Source: JAPOUP01 sp965201085
Lineage (GTDB): Bacteria; Pseudomonadota; Alphaproteobacteria; Rhodobacterales; Rhodobacteraceae
Direction: 5' to 3'
DNA length: 64,000 bases
Assembly (NCBI GenBank): GCA_965201085.1
Contig: CBDAVS010000021.1
Coordinates: 124,001 to 188,000 of the forward strand
Shown: positions 63,916 through 64,000 of the stretch, one piece after another
Layout of the letters: every line of letters begins with the position of its first letter
Numbering within the stretch: position 1 is the stretch's first letter
Position numbers and translations under genes: made by a program
Notes under the pieces: model-generated
What the model was told of the DNA's origin: nothing
The model's database searches: none
The model's input: only the letters and a program-made list of their open reading frames with translations

Positions 63916-64000
63916 CATTTAGGGCCGGTTGACATCCACCTCGCAGCTATCACGGCGGCGGCCGCGGGAACCGTCGCCCGGAAGCCCGGTCCCGTTCCGT
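63916..64000. mobile_element. Possible start of another IS or IS relic, cut by the window edge
   Basis: ATTTAGGGCCGGTTGACAT at 63916 resembles 49194 (AATTAGGGCCCGTTGACAT). Beyond it the sequence turns very GC-rich (GGCGGCGGCCGCGGGAACC), as in the other IS relics here. No coding evidence is visible before the window ends. Confidence 0.4.

Overview
ORGANISM. The window looks like part of an alphaproteobacterial chromosome, most likely Rhodobacterales. The housekeeping gene order supports this: ftsY-DMT transporter-yciB; rpiA-gor-hflK-hflC-DUF2065-degP; secG-pyrG; tRNA-His-DUF6324-mmcB; ribE-ribBX-ribH-nusB. The tRNA-His has an A73 discriminator and no extra G-1, and RibBX has a GTP cyclohydrolase-like half without zinc cysteines; both fit Alphaproteobacteria. 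The genome is in an insertion-sequence (IS) expansion and gene-decay phase: at least ten IS copies or relics, several broken genes and many long non-coding gaps.

LAYOUT. (1) 1-9.8 kb, minus strand: a 2-aminoethylphosphonate (AEP) utilisation operon. It holds a fused PhnW-PhnA protein, a decayed phnY, a PbfA-like lyase and a complete peptide-type ABC importer whose ATPase runs off the window. (2) 9.9-10.9 kb: relic of a Tn5/IS4-type transposase. (3) 11-13.7 kb: ftsY, a DMT transporter and yciB. (4) 14.4-22.1 kb: a nested IS island. A truncated ISNCY-like relic abuts an IS256 relic; the IS256 relic holds an IS5 element and an IS1595 element; the IS1595 element carries a DNA methyltransferase-HNH gene that is itself split by an IS30. 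(5) 22.3-25.8 kb: xseA, purD, ferredoxin. (6) 26.2-28.1 kb: two tandem decayed IS5 copies. (7) 28.1-37.3 kb: DUF454 (frameshifted), rpiA, gor, hflKC, DUF2065, degP, an ABM-domain protein, sdaA. (8) 37.5-41.4 kb: a DMT transporter split by an IS5 copy, then an ISNCY-like element. (9) 41.4-49.1 kb: thiamine pyrophosphokinase, DUF2842, purA, a coiled-coil protein, secG, pyrG, a TerB-like protein and a PhnD-like protein. (10) 49.6-58.9 kb: a polar amino-acid or amine ABC importer, a glutamine amidotransferase and a DAO-type oxidase. It is flanked by a decayed IS5 and broken by a second IS1595-methyltransferase-HNH element; the oxidase has an in-frame stop. (11) 59.2-63.8 kb: tRNA-His, DUF6324, mmcB, nusB and riboflavin genes.

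MOST INTERESTING SYSTEM. Two related IS1595-type transposons (17404-21528 and 54072-56583), each with exact 8-bp target duplications, carry a beta-class DNA methyltransferase fused to an HNH nuclease. The two genes are nearly identical outside the target-recognition region and unrelated within it. The second copy is intact and has an extra 69-aa ORF coupled between transposase and methyltransferase. It looks like a mobile, single-polypeptide modification/nuclease cassette with exchangeable specificity. The fused PhnW-PhnA enzyme in the phosphonate operon and the strongly AT-to-GC biased decay of the IS copies are the next most notable signals. All comparisons were made by eye; no searches were run.
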